DNA of 64,000 nucleotides from Spinacia oleracea (lineage: Eukaryota > Streptophyta > Magnoliopsida > Caryophyllales > Amaranthaceae): contig NC_079492.1 of the NCBI RefSeq assembly GCF_020520425.1, forward strand, positions 112,255,157 through 112,319,156, in the 5' to 3' direction. Below are positions 1 through 10,564 of this stretch, one piece after another; the stretch's first letter is position 1; the number at the start of each line of letters is the position of its first letter. The position numbers were made by a program, and so were the translations under genes. Under the pieces are notes generated by a model. It was not told the DNA's origin, ran no database searches, and worked only from the letters and a program-made list of their open reading frames with translations.

Positions 1-2871
1 ACAATCCATTTCTAATATCCACATTGCCTCTATATATAACTCTTCCTACATTATTACTAATCTCCTGTATGCTTTTACATAAACCCTTGTATCCCCATGA
101 TGCATTGTTAAAAATGTCTTTATTCAAGGCTGCTTCAACAGGAGACTTCTTATATGCAGCTTTCATGACCCTTGCCAGCAAAATTGAAGGATCGTTATGA
201 ATTCTAAATGCTTGCTTGGCTAGTAAGGCTTTATTATATGTATCAATATTCCTCAACCCAACTCCTCCTAAACCCTTAGGCATCTCCAACTTACACCTCT
301 TTGTCCAACAGATGCCCTTATTATTGGTTGAACCCTTCCACCAGAATCTCATTAAAGTTGAATTAATCTGATCAGTAATTTTCTTTGGCACGTAGAACAC
401 TGATAGAAGATTTGTAGACAGAGCTGCTAAGATGGCATTGATAAACACTAATCTACCTGCCTGAGATAAACTCAAATGCTTCTATGATAGAGTTTTCCTG
501 TGCACTTTATCCACAATAGATTGAAATGACTTTGAGGATCTGCCATCTATTTCTACATCACAACCAAGATATCTTCCCAATTTTTCTGAGCAGGGAGTTC
601 CAAGGATTTTTTTTAGTTCTTGCTTTACCAAATCAGGAGTGTTAGGACTGAAGATAACACTGGACTTGTCAAAGTTTATAGCTTCCCCCGAAATTTTGCA
701 GAAAAATTCAATGGTGTTTCTCAATTTTTCACACGAATATTTATTTGCTTTAAAACAGAATAAAGAGTCATCAGCAAAAAACAAGTGTGAAATGGAAGGA
801 GCAGACCTTGTAATTTTTATCCCCTTAATAAATTTTGCCTCCTCTAGTTGTATCATCATTTTCGACAGAACCTCCATAACAAGAATGAACAGATATGGCG
901 AAATCGGATCTCCTTGTCTTAGTCCACATTTTGGTTTGAATGGTTCACTTGGCTCTCCATTGATAATGATAGAATATGAAGCTGTAGTAACACATTGCAT
1001 AATCCAGTGTCTACATCTAGAAGGAACAAGCATGCTATCCAAAACCCACTCCACAAATTCCCAACTTACCCTGTCATATGCTTTGTTCATGTCAACCTTC
1101 AGTATTGCATATCTCTCTAACCCTTTTTTTTCCTTTTTATGTATGTCATGATCTCATGCGCAAGGAGGCAATTGTCTCCCATGTATCTTTTAGGCACAAA
1201 AGCATTCTGAAAAGGTCCAACAATTTGCTGCATGATAACTTTCAATCTGTTTGTGATGCATTTGGATATTATTTTATAAATGACATTGCATAAACTAATA
1301 GGGCGAAATTGAGCCGCTTTCTCTGGACTTTCTACTTTTGGGATAAGGGCTATTAACGTCTGATTCCATTCTCTAAGAATAAATCATGTCCTAAAGAAAT
1401 GCAAAACAGCTTCTGTTATGTCTTTTCCTATGATACCCCAAGCTTTGTGATAGAAGATGGCTGGAATACCATCAGGACCTGGAGCCTTCAATCCACTCAT
1501 TTGAAACACCGTTGTTTTAACATCTTGCTTAGTGAATTTTTCATCCAGTCTGGCAATTTGTTGGCTATCTAACTTTGGAATTAAGTTTCTTACTTCATCA
1601 GGAATTCTCATGGACTCCACACATTCATCTGCTTTGAACAAATTTTTAAAATACTTACAAACAACATTCTTTATCCCATCTGAATCCGACACCCAATTAC
1701 CATCATCACTTTGAATCATTTTGATTGCATTTCTGGTCTTCCTGTGTTTAGCACATCTAAAAAAGAAGGATGTGTTACTATCTCCCAAAGCAATCCATTT
1801 GCCCTTTGCTCTTTGTTTCCAATAGGCTAACTTGATGAGTGCTTTATCAAAACATTCTTCTCTTGTTTTCCTTTCCTGCCTTATATTTTCCAAAATGTTC
1901 TGCTGAGTATACTTTTGCAATTGCTGCTGATTGTTATCACAAATATCCATTATATCATCCCAAAGAATATTATTAGCCATCTGAAATTCTTTGCACCGTG
2001 TAAACAGGTCATATTTAATTTTTTGAAGTTTCCTAGAACACTTATACATAGGGGATCCATCTAATTCTACTTTCCAATTAATAGCCACAGTCTCCTTTGG
2101 TTTATCCATGTCTAGGCACCAGCTTTCAATTTTCCTTACTCTGCCTTTTTTCTTTTTATCAATTACTGTCTCCAAAATGATGGGGGAATGATCAGAAACA
2201 AGAATTGGCAAGTTTAGGATGCTAGCCTCTGGAAACATTTGATACCATTCATCTGTCGCATATCCTCTATCTAGTCTTTCATATATACACTCTTTATTAG
2301 TTCTATTATTGCACCATGTAAAATTAACTCCATGGAATGGGATATCAACCAGTTGCCATTTTTGCCTCCATAACATAAATTTCTCCTTTCCCATAATATT
2401 TTGAGATCCACCTAATTTCTGACTGTGGTATTCAACTTGGTTAAAGTCCCCCAACATAAGCATTCTACCACATGAGACATTTAAAACTTCATCTACTGAA
2501 CTCCATACTCTCTCCCTATTTTCAATGTAAGGCGAACCATAAAACAAAAGTAAATCCCATTCATATAATACTTGCCCAATTACATCTGCCACTTTACAAA
2601 ATATAAAATTTGTGGACTTTTCCACAACTGAGAGTTTCACAAAAGGGCACCAAAAAATTGCTAATCCACCCACATAGTTAGGTGCTTCTACATAGTCATA
2701 TTTGCCGAAATTAAGCATTCTAGCTACTTTACTAATAACATTACAATTAGCATTAGTTTCCATTAGAAAGAGCACATCAACAGAAAATTTTCGGATGGTC
2801 CAGAGCAAAAACGGAATTGTAGGGTCATCCGATCAGTTCAACCCCCTACAATTCCATGCCATTATTCTCAT
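1..2871 (-). pseudogene. LINE ORF2: endonuclease + reverse transcriptase, broken
   Basis: The natural start is the ATG at 2871, giving MRIMAWNCRGL, the usual first residues of plant L1 ORF2 endonucleases. The EEP domain follows (FLMET near 2760, LMLGDFNQV near 2455, and VSDHSP near 2195), then the linker with WIALGDSNTSFF near 1785 and the RT start LKAPGPDGIPAIFY near 1480. RT core motifs are CGLRQGDPISPYLF (near 925) and FFADDSLF (near 770), which carries the catalytic Asp pair. The stretch 1-480 encodes the post-RT region (AGRLVFINAIL, then FWWKGS). In-frame stops lie at codon 13, near 1385 and near 482, and the frame changes near 1130, so no functional protein is expected. The end of ORF2 is outside the window. 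Confidence 0.92.
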
Positions 2872-2895
2872 TGGGCCCCTTGAGGTTGACCAGGC

Positions 2896-3420
2896 TCAAC
2901 CCTCAAAGCCATTAAATGACAAAGAAGCAGAAGCTGATACCTCATTCTCTGTGGATCTCTTATTATCATTACTTGCTGAGTCTCTGGCACTGTTATTCCG
3001 TACGAAATTCCCTTCATAGACTGCTTTGACGAAGTCGTTCATCACTTGTTCATAAGATGGAAACTCCCTTCTGGCAGAATCACTTCCCTTACATCTTTTT
3101 AGCGCCACACTGCTTTCTGATGACTCCAAATCCTCTCTTGCTAGTCTCTTCTTCCTTGGTCTGCCTATCTTGCCTTTCTCCACTATTCCTTCTTCTATTG
3201 GAGTGCAATTCTGAAATGAGCAATTAGCCTTCCACTCCGCTGGATTCAATTTCCCTTCTGGAAAATATTTAGTCATTTTTCTGTATTCACGAACTTTCTT
3301 CTTCGCCTCCTGTTTTCTCCCTTCTGTCTTTTCCCTTTGCATTTCCCCACCCAGAAACAGATTCTTACCACTCTTTAATTTGACAATTCTTTCCCTATCA
3401 GCCTCTTTATTTAGGAAAAA
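2896..3420 (-). pseudogene. LINE ORF1 C-terminal remnant
   Basis: An open frame on the minus strand, read from about 3420 to a TGA at 2896, gives a basic, Lys/Arg-rich protein tail with a nuclear-localisation-like GRPRKKR stretch and a Ser/Asn-rich end. It sits directly upstream of the endonuclease start, where plant L1 elements keep the end of ORF1 (RNA-binding, DUF4283 plus zinc knuckle in full-length relatives). Neither of those domains is present, because the element is cut off at its 5' end. Assignment rests on position and composition, not on a conserved motif. Confidence 0.6.
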
Positions 3421-3441
3421 GTACTTGTTATTTAGGAAAAA

Positions 3442-3815
3442 TTGGCTATAATAATCCTAATTTTGGCCGATTTGTTTTTATTAATCCCAACTATGAGTTA
3501 CTCCGTATTGTTTATTTGTCTAACAATCCAAATTTTATGGGGCATTCGCTTTAATGGGCCAAAATCGAAAGCAACATATTAGACAGGTAAAAAGTAGTAT
3601 AGTACTCGTGCGATGATCGGTTTATAATCTAAATATAAAATTATATGAAATGTGGTAGACAATAATCTTTAAATATAGCTTATAGATATTCTCCAAATTA
3701 AAATTAATGATGGATAAATTTATTATTATTCATTCGGTGTCTTATTTATTAAAACAATTAAAACAAATAAGAGTACATAGGTGAAATTTTACCATTCTCA
3801 TTCACCACTCGTATC
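3442..3815. other. Anonymous AT-rich DNA
   Basis: No open frame with recognisable content, no repeat structure and no RNA gene is seen. It is the DNA into which the LINE inserted. Confidence 0.5.
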
Positions 3816-4228
3816 CAGTTTCGGAGCCACGTGGGTGCAAGGGGTCTACCGACCCACCAAATAAAAAGTTAAAAAAAACCAAAATGAGAGCTAAGATACC
3901 TGTTATAATCTAGAACTGATCTATTAGATAAGCCTAAGAGACCAGACTTTAAAAACAACTGGTCTCTTAAAATTTTGAATAACAGACCCCCTCCAAATCC
4001 AATTCAATCAAAGAGATCAATTATTTACTACCTGCTCTCTTAAACCCGTAGAGAATAATTGTAATAATTTCGTAGGTATTTGATTGTAATATGAATATTT
4101 ATTAATTTTAGGACGATACGTTTTTTAATATATATTGTGTGTTGTGGAAAATCACCAAACACAACACTCTAAAAATCTTGGATACGCCACTGCCGACGCC
4201 CGAAAAAAAATTCATGGGTCCGCCACTG
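3816..4228. mobile_element. Small non-autonomous TIR element remnant (CAGTGGCGG family)
   Basis: The left end reads CAGTTTCGGAGCCACGTG. The right side carries two inverted matches, one ending in CGCCACTG at 4192 and one at 4228, of the type CAGTGGCGGACCCA when read in reverse. This end sequence is typical of common short plant elements that move by a DNA transposase in trans. No clear 8-bp or 3-bp target duplication could be matched, so the exact right end (4192 or 4228) and the superfamily are open. The interior is non-coding and AT-rich. Confidence 0.45.
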
Positions 4229-5589
4229 CTTATGTTAAGCATAAAGATATTTCATCCACCATTCACTTCGATAGTAATACCTACTTGATACTTGCACAAC
4301 TACCCCATCAACCTCATTACCTGATCAATTAACACATACCTACACCATGTACTATATTCAGTTAGAGATTACATTAGAGGCGGGGCGCGACCTGCACACC
4401 GTACCCGCCTACAATTTTCATCATCATCCCCTCCATCCACAATATGAACGATACCCATCCTCATCCCCTCCATCCACGATATTACGATGATGAGAATGTG
4501 GGGAAATGCATTTTTGATATTAAAGATTAAGTATAGGCTAGGACCCTTCATTGGCTATGGGTCACATTTTGTTAGTTAACATTGGGCCTATAAGATGTTT
4601 ATGACAACTTGTTAAATATATTAAATCAAGAGTTAATGTTTCTTATGCATATCCGTATTCATTATATGACACAAATTTTAAAATAGTTCAATTTATTCTA
4701 TAATAATTAATTGATAGTACAAAATCAACTATTATAAGATTTTCTATATCGATTAACAAAAATTTCATGATTTTTTTTCCATTGGATTACAGAACAATAA
4801 ACGATTAAAGATAAACGTTCCTTATTCATATATGTATCCAGTATATGGCACCAATTTTAAGCAGAACTTGATAGTAATACAATTAGTCATTATTTATGTT
4901 ATAAGAGAGACAAATAAGAGAGATGCATTTGTCAACTCCATCGATATGCCTCTCTTTTAGTATAGTACGAAGTATATAGATATAGAGATTTAAATTAAAA
5001 ATTTATTGACATAAGTAAATAAGTATTTCGTAGTATAGTCGATTATTACCATAAGTAATTAGAAGATTTTATGAAAAATATATACAAAGTGTATTAATTA
5101 TTTTATCATAGGTTAGTTATTTATATTGTAAGATAGGAAAATCAAAGAACGGCATTTGTCAGCTCCACAACGTTTTGTCTCTCTTTGAGTACGTATAGTA
5201 CTCCTTATACAGATGTTTATTAAAAATCTTCTAAAATATAATTCAATTATTTAGTCTAAAATATTTGGAGGATCTTTTTTAAGTAGAGATGATCATATGT
5301 TAATTGCGCATCGATTTTCTTGTTTTCTATTTCTTCCATTCATTAAAAAAACGTGGATGCGATCGCGTTTGCTATAACGGTCACATTGTCGCAAAACCGC
5401 TTGTAAGGGATGAATGGAAGAGATCCCGGCTGCCGCGGTGTAAATTTTTTGAAAAAAATCAAATTAGTATCTCTAAGCCTTATGATTACATTTTAATTCT
5501 AAAAAGTATTATATCAGCACCATATAACCAAATCTATGATTGGTATTATATTTTGTGAACAAATAAGCACTTGAAATATCATGTTTCAT
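4229..5589. other. Anonymous AT-rich DNA with weak local duplication
   Basis: No gene was recognised. Two diverged stretches (about 4870-4980 and 5095-5215) share the order ATTTGTCA(A/G)CTCCA then a CTCTCTTT run and a TAGTAC block, and earlier stretches (4630-4690 and 4810-4870) also resemble each other, so an old ~200-bp local duplication is likely. A short GC-rich island near 5350-5440 has no recognisable coding content. Confidence 0.4.
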
Positions 5590-6180
5590 AAACTAAACTA
5601 CATCACCTTTCCTGTCAGACCGCCTGACAGGCGCGTCACCGTCAGACCGACAATGAAAACCACGCGCGCGTGTACTCACACGCCATATTAATTTATTTAT
5701 TTTTTTTCTCTCTCCTTAATTTCATTTGCGTCTCTCCGTCCTTCCCTGAAACCCCTGCTTCTCTTTCATTCTAGAAACCCTAAGTCTCTCGCGATTCTCT
5801 CTCCTCTCCTCCAAAACTCGGCCATTGTGGACTCGTCGCCGCCACCTCCTTGCCACCATCTCCGTCACCATCATCTCCTCACTGCCGTTGCAAGATCCGA
5901 ATCAAAGAAAGAAGGAGACAAGCCGGCGGCGAAATAGAGGAAGAAATCGTCGTCGTGGACTCACCTTCTCGGCTTCTCGCCGCCGTCTCCTTCACCTTCT
6001 CGCCGCCGTTGCAAGATGTGAGAGATTCCGGTAGATCGAATTGGGCTCACTTCGCCCCTCAATAGCCGGCCCGAATTTCTGTTGTGGTTGTTGTTACGGC
6101 CACTGCTGCTGAAAGCTGTTGATTAATGTGGTTGTTGTGGCCTCCGATCCATCAGCACCATCAGATCCATTGAATTTGAT
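5590..6180 (+). other. Gene-like promoter/first-exon segment, unrecognised
   Basis: A GC-rich, pyrimidine-rich block unlike the surrounding AT-rich DNA. It has the look of a plant 5' end: a run of T/C around 5700-5740, then AAACCCTAA-type leader sequence near 5780 and short Arg/Ser-rich open frames (5825-6034 and 5850-6065) in overlapping frames. None encodes a protein I recognise, and the frames are probably compositional. It may be a gene fragment captured by the palindromic element to its right, or a remnant of a host gene that element entered. Confidence 0.3.
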
Positions 6181-6714
6181 AAGGAAAACTGAAGATGAAA
6201 TATTCATGTCATTTATTTAATTGAAAGAGAAAACTGAGTATGCAGGCCAGCGTTTTTCGTCTCCTTCCATGCTAATTACTTGAAAATGTAAAATAGTTAG
6301 CTACATTGAAGTGTTGTTTGGTCATTAAATTGTTTGAGTAACTCACTAAATGCTATAGTTATTTAACTAAATGTTTTATTTGTGTAACTAAATTGTTTGA
6401 CTATAATGTACTCCGTAGTCATGTAGTTTGTTTTTGGGACTATAATGTAATAAATATACTACGTAATTGATATAAAGTATGTCATAATTAATTAACCATT
6501 TAAGTTAATTATTTTATTTATAATTAAATTTGTTTTGGTTAAGATAGTATTTTTGATGTTTAGTTATGATAATTCGAGTTTTAGTCAATATTATCTTCTT
6601 TTTAGTTAAGATTTGTTGAATTTTAGTTATGTATTTTTGAGTTTCGGTAATTTTTCCGATCTAGTTACGTTTTTAAAAGTTTTAGTTAAGATTTTTTGTG
6701 TTTTAGTTATAGTT

Positions 6715-7310
6715 AAGTATAAGAACTAATTAGTTAAGCAATTAAACCAATTAGTTATTCAATGAAATCAATTATTTAAATACTTGGACCAATTAGTTAA
6801 GCATTGAAACTAATTAGTTAAGAAATGAAACTATTAAGTTTACATATATAAAAAAAATTTGTTCAGATTGAAATTCAATTAGTTAAGCCTTGCAACCAAT
6901 TAATTAAGCACTGGAACCAATTAGTTAAACATTTGAACCAATGAATTAAGCAATGAAACCAATTAGTTAATTTGTTTTAAGCATTCGAACTAATTAGTTA
7001 AGCATTTGAACCAATAAGTTAAGCAATGAAACCAATTAGTTAAGCGCTGTAATTAATTAGTTAATCAATCGAACTAATTAGTTAAGCATTTGAACCAATT
7101 AGTTAAGCAATGAACCCAATTAGTTAAGCACTGAAATTAATTAGTTAATCAATCGAACTAATTAGTTAAGCATTTGAACCAATTAATTAAGCACTGGAAT
7201 TAATTAGTTAATCAATCGAACTAATTAGTTAACCCTTTGAACCAATTAGTTAAGCACTGGAATTAATTAGTTAATCAATCGAACTAATTATTTACGCATT
7301 TGAACCAATT
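6715..7310 (+). repeat. Minisatellite, TTAGTTAAGCA unit, forward array
   Basis: About 20 to 25 degenerate copies of a ~21-bp unit with the core TTAGTTAAGCAATGAA followed by an ACCAA or ACTAA link. Some units repeat as a higher-order block (AATTAGTTAATCAATCGAAC occurs several times between 7050 and 7290). Non-coding. Confidence 0.85.
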
Positions 7311-7589
7311 ATGATGGCAAGAAGTTTTAACTAAAATTCAAAAATTATGATGGCAAGAAAAGAAAAACCACTTTAACGAAATAGGAACAACATGAGTCAA
7401 AACCCTTTTCCAAGGAAATGATGGATCAAAGCCCAAAAAAAATTACACATAGCCCAATATAATGTCACTTTAGGTTCACTAGTGAAGAATTTTCATTAAT
7501 CGATTTAATCTTAACTAAAACATGACTATTCTTAACTAAACCTTATAAAATCTTAACTAAACTTAGAAACACATAATTAAAACTTCTGA

Positions 7590-9540
7590 AATCATAACTA
7601 ATTGGTTCCATTGCTTAACTAGTTGGTTTCGTTGCTTAACTAATTGGTTCCGTTGGTTAACTAATTGAATTTCAGGCTTAACTAATTGGTTCCATGACTT
7701 AACTAATGGAATTTCAGGTTTAACAAATACTTTCTTTAAATCTGTAAACTTATTAGTTTCATTGCTTAACTAATTGGTTACATTGCTTAATTAATCGGTT
7801 CTAATCTTTAACTATTTAGTTCCATTGCTTAACCAAATTAGATACAATGCTTAACTAATTGATTTTATTGCTTAACTATTTGGTTTCTATGTTTAACTAA
7901 TTGGCTGCATTGCTTAACTAATTGGATTTCGTTGCTTAACTCATTGGTTTCATTGATTAACTAATTAGTTTCAATGCTTAACTAATTGTTTTAATTACTT
8001 AACTATTTGGATCCAGTGCTTAACTAATTGATTCCGTTAATTAACTAATCGGTTCTAAGGTTTAACTAATTAGTTCCATTGATTAACTAATTAGTTACTA
8101 TGCTTAACTAATTAGTTACAATGGTTGACTAATTGATTCTATTGCTTAACTATTTGGTTTCTATGTTTAACTAATTGGCTGCATTGCTTAACTAATTGGA
8201 TTTCATCGACTTAACTAATTGGTTTCATTGCTTACTAATTAGTTGCAATGCTTAACTAATTGGTTTTACTACTTAACTATTTGGATCCAGTGCTTACCTA
8301 ATTAGTTCCATTGATTAACTAATCAGTTCTAATGTTTAACTAATTAGTTACAATGATAAACTAATTGATTCTATTTCTTAACTATTTGGTTTCTATGTTT
8401 AACTATTGGTTGCATTGCTTAACTAATTGAATTTCATTGCTTAACTAATTGGTTTCATCGCATAACTAATTAGTTTCAATGCTTAACTAATTAGTTTCAT
8501 TACTTAACTATTTGGTTCCAGTGCTTAACTAATTTATTCTATGATTAACTAATTAGTTCAATTGCTTAACTAATTGATTTTATTGCTTACCTAATTAGTT
8601 CGGTGCATAACTAATTGAATTTTAGGTAACACAACATCAACATCAACAGTGTAACTAATTGGTTTCATTGCTTAACTAATTGGTTCAAATGCTTAACTAA
8701 TTAGTTTGATTGATTAACTAATTAATTTCAGTGCTTAACTAATTAGTTCGATTGCTTAATTAATTAATTAAAGTGCTTAACTAATTGGTTTCATTGCTTA
8801 ACTAATTGGTTCAAATGCTTAACTAATTAGTTCGATTGATTAACTAATTAATTAAAGCGCTTAACTAATTAATTAAAGTGCTTAACTAATTGGTTCAAAT
8901 GCTTAACTAATTAGTTCGATTACTTAACTAAAACCAAGAAAACCGTAACTAAAACTAAGAAATTCTTAACTAAAACTCAAAAAATCTAAAACCCAAAAAC
9001 ACGTTACTAAAACAAAATTATTTTTAACTTAAACGAATTTATATAAAAGTTTAACTATTCAGATTATTAGTATAACTATTTATATTACATTATAACTAAT
9101 TTATATAAAAGCATAACTATTTGGTCATAACGCACAACTATTTGTGTTTACCGTAATTAGTGTACACAAAATCATAACTAATACATATAAAACGTTAATT
9201 ATTTTACTTACAATTGTAACTTATGTTGTTTGATCATTTAATTAATAAACCAAAAACAATTCTTAACTAATTGGTTACATTTCTTAACTAATTGGTTTCA
9301 ATGTTTAACTAATTGGTTCGATTGCTTAACTAATTAGTTCCATTGCTTAACAAATATTTCTTTATTTTCGGTAAATTATTAGTTACATTGCGTAACTAAT
9401 TAGATCCGTTGCTTTAATTAATTTATTTCATTGCTTAACTAGTTAGTTTCATTGCTTAACTAATTGGTCCGATAGCTTAACTTATTAGTTCTAATGCTTA
9501 ACTAATTGGTTTTATTGTTTAACTAATTAGTTTCAGTACC
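7590..9540 (-). repeat. Minisatellite, same unit in reverse orientation
   Basis: The same ~21-bp unit read on the minus strand (plus-strand core TTCATTGCTTAACTAATT). It runs from 7590 to about 8930, is interrupted by a less regular AT-rich stretch with scattered TAACTA motifs (8930-9240), then resumes to 9540. This arm is about three times longer than the forward array, so the palindrome is lopsided. Non-coding. Confidence 0.85.
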
Positions 9541-9839
9541 TAAAAATTAGCGAAACTCAAAAATACATATCTAAAACTCAACAAATCTTAACTAAAAACA
9601 AGATAATCTTGACTAAAACTCGAATTATGATAACTAAACATCAAAAATATTATCCTAACTAAAACAAATTCAATTATAACTAAAATAATTAACTTAAATG
9701 GTTAATTATGACATACTTTATATGAACCAAATTTCAATATCAATTACCTAGTGTATTGATTACATTATAGTCACAAAAACAACTATGTGATTACGGAGTA
9801 CATTATAGTCACCAAATAATTCGATGTATATAAACTAAA

Positions 9840-10560
9840 CAAGCAGCAAGAGAGGTTTTGGTGGCTTAGTTGATCAACCCGAACAACAACAAAAGCGAGC
9901 AATAACATCACCACCAGGCCGTCGTACAAAGAAATAACGGTAGCTCTTTAGCCTCTTCGACGACCAGCACCATAGCACCTTCACCTCTGTATCCGCCGCA
10001 GCTGCCATGGTTCACCTCCTTGTAGCCTCCGCCGCCGCATCCGCCACTGCGAGATTGAGCCTCATTGACGGTAATTTGACTACCGTGGAAATCACCTAGA
10101 TCACATAAAAAATCAATCAAATTAAAATCACAAAAAATGAAAAAACAAAAACCTAATCTAATTCATTCTAATCGTATAAAAAACTAAATGAAACCAAAAA
10201 CAAAAATTAAAATTAAAATCAAATTAAAAAAACTCAAAACAAAAAAACTAAAACTATTCACCATCAAGAATAACAACATCAACAAAATCAGTCAAACTCT
10301 TTAGGAGTACGATTTACATCAACTGGATACTACTAATTGCACCAAACCCTAACCCTAGGTTTTGCGATTCATCTTTGAAATCATGATAACAAAATCAAAG
10401 ATGAATGGAGGATAGATTATGCAGCAGTAGAGTAGAGGAACAACAACAACGACAACCAAACAACCAATAAATCTCAAGAAGAATTGAAGAATAGAAGATT
10501 TACCTCATTTATTGACACAATACGAGGAAGTGGACAACGGGAAAGAAGAGGAAGTGGACA
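9840..10560 (-). other. Second gene-like GC-rich segment, unrecognised
   Basis: On the minus strand this resembles gene DNA: a short Gly-rich open frame (9908-10120) preceded by AT-rich intron-like sequence, and an upstream leader-like part near 10340-10510 with an AACCCTA motif and a GTAAAT donor-like site. No protein family was recognised. It mirrors the gene-like block at 5590-6180 in position but I see no convincing sequence similarity between them. Confidence 0.3.
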
Positions 10561-10564
10561 GCGG

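Larger units (their letters stand above)
1..3427 (-). mobile_element. LINE (plant L1 type), 5'-truncated, continues past left edge
   Basis: A minus-strand non-LTR retrotransposon. Read leftwards it shows the end of an ORF1-like frame, an endonuclease (EEP) domain, a reverse transcriptase and the post-RT region typical of plant L1 elements. No 3' tail or poly(A) is visible because the element leaves the window at base 1. The 5' end stops near 3427, where a 14-bp direct repeat straddles the junction. About four coding breaks are visible (in-frame stops near 2834, 1385 and 482, and a frame change in an A-rich run near 1130), so it is a dead copy. The target-site duplication cannot be checked without the left flank. 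Confidence 0.93.
6385..9822. repeat. Giant imperfect palindrome with opposed minisatellite arms (foldback-type element)
   Basis: The outer ~270-bp arms are inverted copies: the left arm (about 6385-6660) with GACTATAATGTACTCCGTA and GAGTTTTAGTCAA corresponds in reverse complement to the right arm (about 9545-9822). Inside lie arrays of the same ~21-bp unit in opposite orientation, and a ~250-bp centre (7311-7560). No transposase frame is present. Long inverted ends with repetitive interiors are known from foldback elements and non-autonomous MULEs, but no convincing terminal motif or target duplication was found, so the class is unresolved. Confidence 0.8.

Noticed and set aside
5825-6065. 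Two overlapping Arg/Ser-rich frames as a gene
   Set aside because: Overlap in different frames with GC-rich composition and no recognisable domain; kept only as a gene-like segment.
6700-9540. CRISPR-like appearance of regularly spaced repeats
   Set aside because: Units are contiguous and degenerate without unique spacers, and the DNA is from a plant nucleus; it is a minisatellite.
10335-10365. AACCCTAACCCTAGG, possible interstitial telomere
   Set aside because: Only about two telomere-type units; common in plant gene leaders.
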